NCBI GenBank assembly: GCA_019689695.1
Contig: JADGHA010000236.1
Coordinates: 1 to 6,795 of the forward strand
DNA from: Micromonosporaceae bacterium
Lineage (GTDB): Bacteria > Actinomycetota > Actinomycetes > Mycobacteriales > Micromonosporaceae
DNA length: 6,795 nt
Reading direction: 5' to 3'
Under the pieces are notes generated by a model. It was not told the origin of the DNA. It was given only the letters and a program-made list of their open reading frames with translations, and made no database searches. The translations under genes were made by a program, and so were the position numbers. Shown piece by piece: positions 5,715 to 6,795 of this stretch. Each line of letters opens with the position of its first letter. Within the stretch, counting starts at the first letter, position 1.

Positions 5715-5720
5715 TAGCCT
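5715..5720 (+). promoter_or_regulatory. Candidate -10 box for leaderless RecB-like gene
   Basis: TAGCCT followed by seven bases and ATG 5728 matches the leaderless pattern and sits inside the 38-bp space between two divergent genes. There is no Shine-Dalgarno before the ATG. The -35 region, which would fall at the hydrolase start codon, has no recognisable hexamer. Confidence 0.5.
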
Positions 5721-5727
5721 CTTGGCC

Positions 5728-6654
5728 ATGATGCTGGAGGCGCCCGCGGACAGCGCGACGGTCTCGGAACAGCCGCAGTACCCGACGCTGTCACCGTCAC
5801 GCGCGGCCGACTTCAAGACCTGCCCCCTGCTGTACCGCTTCCGCACCATCGACAAGCTGCCCGAGCGGCCCACCTCCGACCAGCTGCGCGGGACGCTGGT
5901 GCACGCGGTGCTGGAGCGGCTGTTCGACCTGCCGGCCGAGCAGCGCACCCCGCAGGCAGCCGCCGGCCTGGTCGAGCCGCAGTGGCGACGGCTGCTCGAC
6001 GAGTTCCCGGAGCTGGCCGAGGTGCCGGTCGAGGACGACTTCCTGGCCTCCGCGGGCGCGCTGCTGGACGGCTACTTCCGGATGGAGGATCCGCGCCGGC
6101 TCGAGCCCGCGGAGCGGGAGAGCCTGGTCGCCGCCCTGGTCGACGACCAGCTGCTGATCCGCGGCTACATCGACCGGCTGGACGTCTCCGCCGCCGGTGA
6201 CCTGCGGGTGGTCGACTACAAGACCGGCGGCGCGCCGCGCGAGGCGTTCGAGGCGCGCGCGCTGTTCCAGCTGAAGTTCTACGCGCTGGTGCTGTGGCGC
6301 ACCCGTGGTGTGGTCCCGCGCGTGCTGCGGCTGATCTATCTCAAGGACGCGGAGGTCTGCGACTACACGCCGGACCAGGACGAGCTGCTGCGCTTCGAGC
6401 GGACGGTGCTGGCCCTGTGGCGCGCCATCGAACAGGCCACGGCCACGCGGGACTTCCGCCCCCGGCCGAGCCGGCTGTGCGGTTGGTGCAGCCACCAGCA
6501 GATCTGCCCCGCCTTCGGTGGCACGCCGCCGGCGTACCCGGAGCCGGACGGGCAGCCGCAGGCCGACGAGGTGGCCCCCTCCTCCCTGGGGATGAGCCAG
6601 GTCTCGGCGGCTGTGCCGATCCCGGCGCGCGATCCGCGGCTACTGTCGAGGTAA
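5728..6654 (+). CDS. RecB family PD-(D/E)XK nuclease with Fe-S staple
   Basis: Stand-alone nuclease of 308 aa related to the C-terminal domain of RecB and AddB and to Cas4, expected to cut single-stranded or processed DNA ends with Mg2+ or Mn2+. Motifs in order are Leu-Ser-x-Ser-Arg (21-25), Cys32-Pro, Gly55 to His59 (Gly-Thr-Leu-Val-His), the active-site Asp149 in Gly-Tyr-Ile-Asp-Arg-Leu-Asp, Asp163-Tyr-Lys165-Thr-Gly, and Gln181 with Tyr185 (the QxxxY motif). Cys32 with Cys251-x2-Cys254-x5-Cys260 forms the four-Cys [4Fe-4S] staple. No helicase domain is present. The last 45 residues (264-308) are Pro/Ala-rich without a domain. The start at ATG 5728 is chosen from the TAGCCT box 7 nt before it; TTG 5722 and ATG 5731 are alternatives. 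M. tuberculosis has a similar gene (Rv2119) beside trmI. The biological role is not established as far as I know. Confidence 0.93.
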   Translation: MMLEAPADSATVSEQPQYPTLSPSRAADFKTCPLLYRFRTIDKLPERPTSDQLRGTLVHAVLERLFDLPAEQRTPQAAAGLVEPQWRRLLDEFPELAEVPVEDDFLASAGALLDGYFRMEDPRRLEPAERESLVAALVDDQLLIRGYIDRLDVSAAGDLRVVDYKTGGAPREAFEARALFQLKFYALVLWRTRGVVPRVLRLIYLKDAEVCDYTPDQDELLRFERTVLALWRAIEQATATRDFRPRPSRLCGWCSHQQICPAFGGTPPAYPEPDGQPQADEVAPSSLGMSQVSAAVPIPARDPRLLSR

Positions 6655-6679
6655 GTGGTCGTTGGGGGTGGTGGGCGGG

Positions 6680-6795
6680 ATGAGCCGCGCGCGCCGTTGG
6701 CTGCCGGAGCGCGCCGCCGACCGGCGGGCGCTGGTGCTGGACGGCCTGCTGGCGGTGTGCGCGGTCGGTCTCGACGTCGTCCTGCAGCTCAACCA
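6680..6795 (+). CDS. N-terminus of a probable membrane protein (partial; sensor kinase possible)
   Basis: Only the first 38 codons are visible. A basic, arginine-rich start (seven Arg in the first 16 residues) leads into a hydrophobic stretch from about residue 17 to 37, consistent with an inside-positive first membrane helix. This layout is common in actinobacterial NarL-type sensor histidine kinases, but nothing visible proves it. ATG 6680 is preceded by a G-rich run; in-frame GTG codons at 6668 and 6671 are alternative starts. It follows the RecB-like gene by 25 bp on the same strand and could be cotranscribed with it. Confidence 0.6.
   Translation, partial: MSRARRWLPERAADRRALVLDGLLAVCAVGLDVVLQLN

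Noticed and set aside
4562..5731. 389-codon plus-strand frame opposite the hydrolase and DUF6295-like genes
   Set aside because: No family features; the opposite strand carries an intact catalytic triad and a recognisable small protein.
5797..6495. 232-codon minus-strand frame opposite the RecB-like gene
   Set aside because: Gln/Ala/Arg/Val-rich antisense shadow; the plus strand holds all nuclease motifs.
1..6795. Search for tRNA/rRNA genes, IS elements, CRISPR arrays, attachment sites or toxin-antitoxin pairs
   Set aside because: No repeat-spacer pattern, transposase or integrase motif, or cloverleaf-like sequence was seen by eye; the region reads as a conserved chromosomal neighbourhood. 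The Cas4-like nuclease has no array or other cas gene beside it.

Overview
The window is GC-rich actinobacterial chromosome and most resembles Micromonosporaceae (Micromonospora or Salinispora type). This rests on frequent GTG starts, TAnnnT -10 boxes placed about 7 nt ahead of start codons, a proteasomal ATPase of the Mpa/ARC type, and gene order. The genus is inferred from family knowledge, not from a search.

Layout, left to right. Positions 22-1803 (minus) hold a complete proteasome-associated AAA ATPase (arc/mpa) ending in the Gln-Tyr-Leu tail that docks on the 20S proteasome; dop, pup and the prcBA genes would be expected beyond the left edge. A 242-bp divergent intergenic region (1804-2045) carries candidate promoters for arc and for a small ferredoxin (2046-2396, plus). 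The ferredoxin has an unusual Cys-x2-Asp-x2-Cys cluster motif. It converges on a minus-strand gene block across a 52-bp gap that holds a stem-loop.

The block 5689 to 2449 (minus) reads, in transcription order: dienelactone hydrolase-family protein, small DUF6295-like protein, site-2 protease (M50) with a CBS pair, and tRNA (adenine-58-N1) methyltransferase (trmI). Spacing is tight: 9 nt between the first two, then GTGA stop/start overlaps before the next two (the first only if the longer site-2 protease start is used). It looks like one translationally coupled operon, but a TAGCAT -10 lying 7 nt before an in-frame GTG suggests an internal leaderless promoter for the protease and trmI.

Divergently, 38 bp away, lies a single-domain RecB-type PD-(D/E)XK nuclease with a four-cysteine iron-sulfur 'staple' (5728-6654, plus), also apparently leaderless. 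The window ends in the first 38 codons of a probable membrane protein (6680-6795, plus).

How the genes fit together: arc, trmI and the RecB-like gene are also close neighbours in Mycobacterium tuberculosis (Rv2115c, Rv2118c, Rv2119), so this is the conserved flank of the Pup-proteasome locus rather than a mobile or accessory island. I found no IS element, tRNA or rRNA gene, CRISPR array or phage signature. No wholly new system is evident. The items most worth a second look are the Asp-ligand ferredoxin, the paired 11-bp repeats before it, the competing starts of the site-2 protease, and the small DUF6295-like protein between the hydrolase and the protease.
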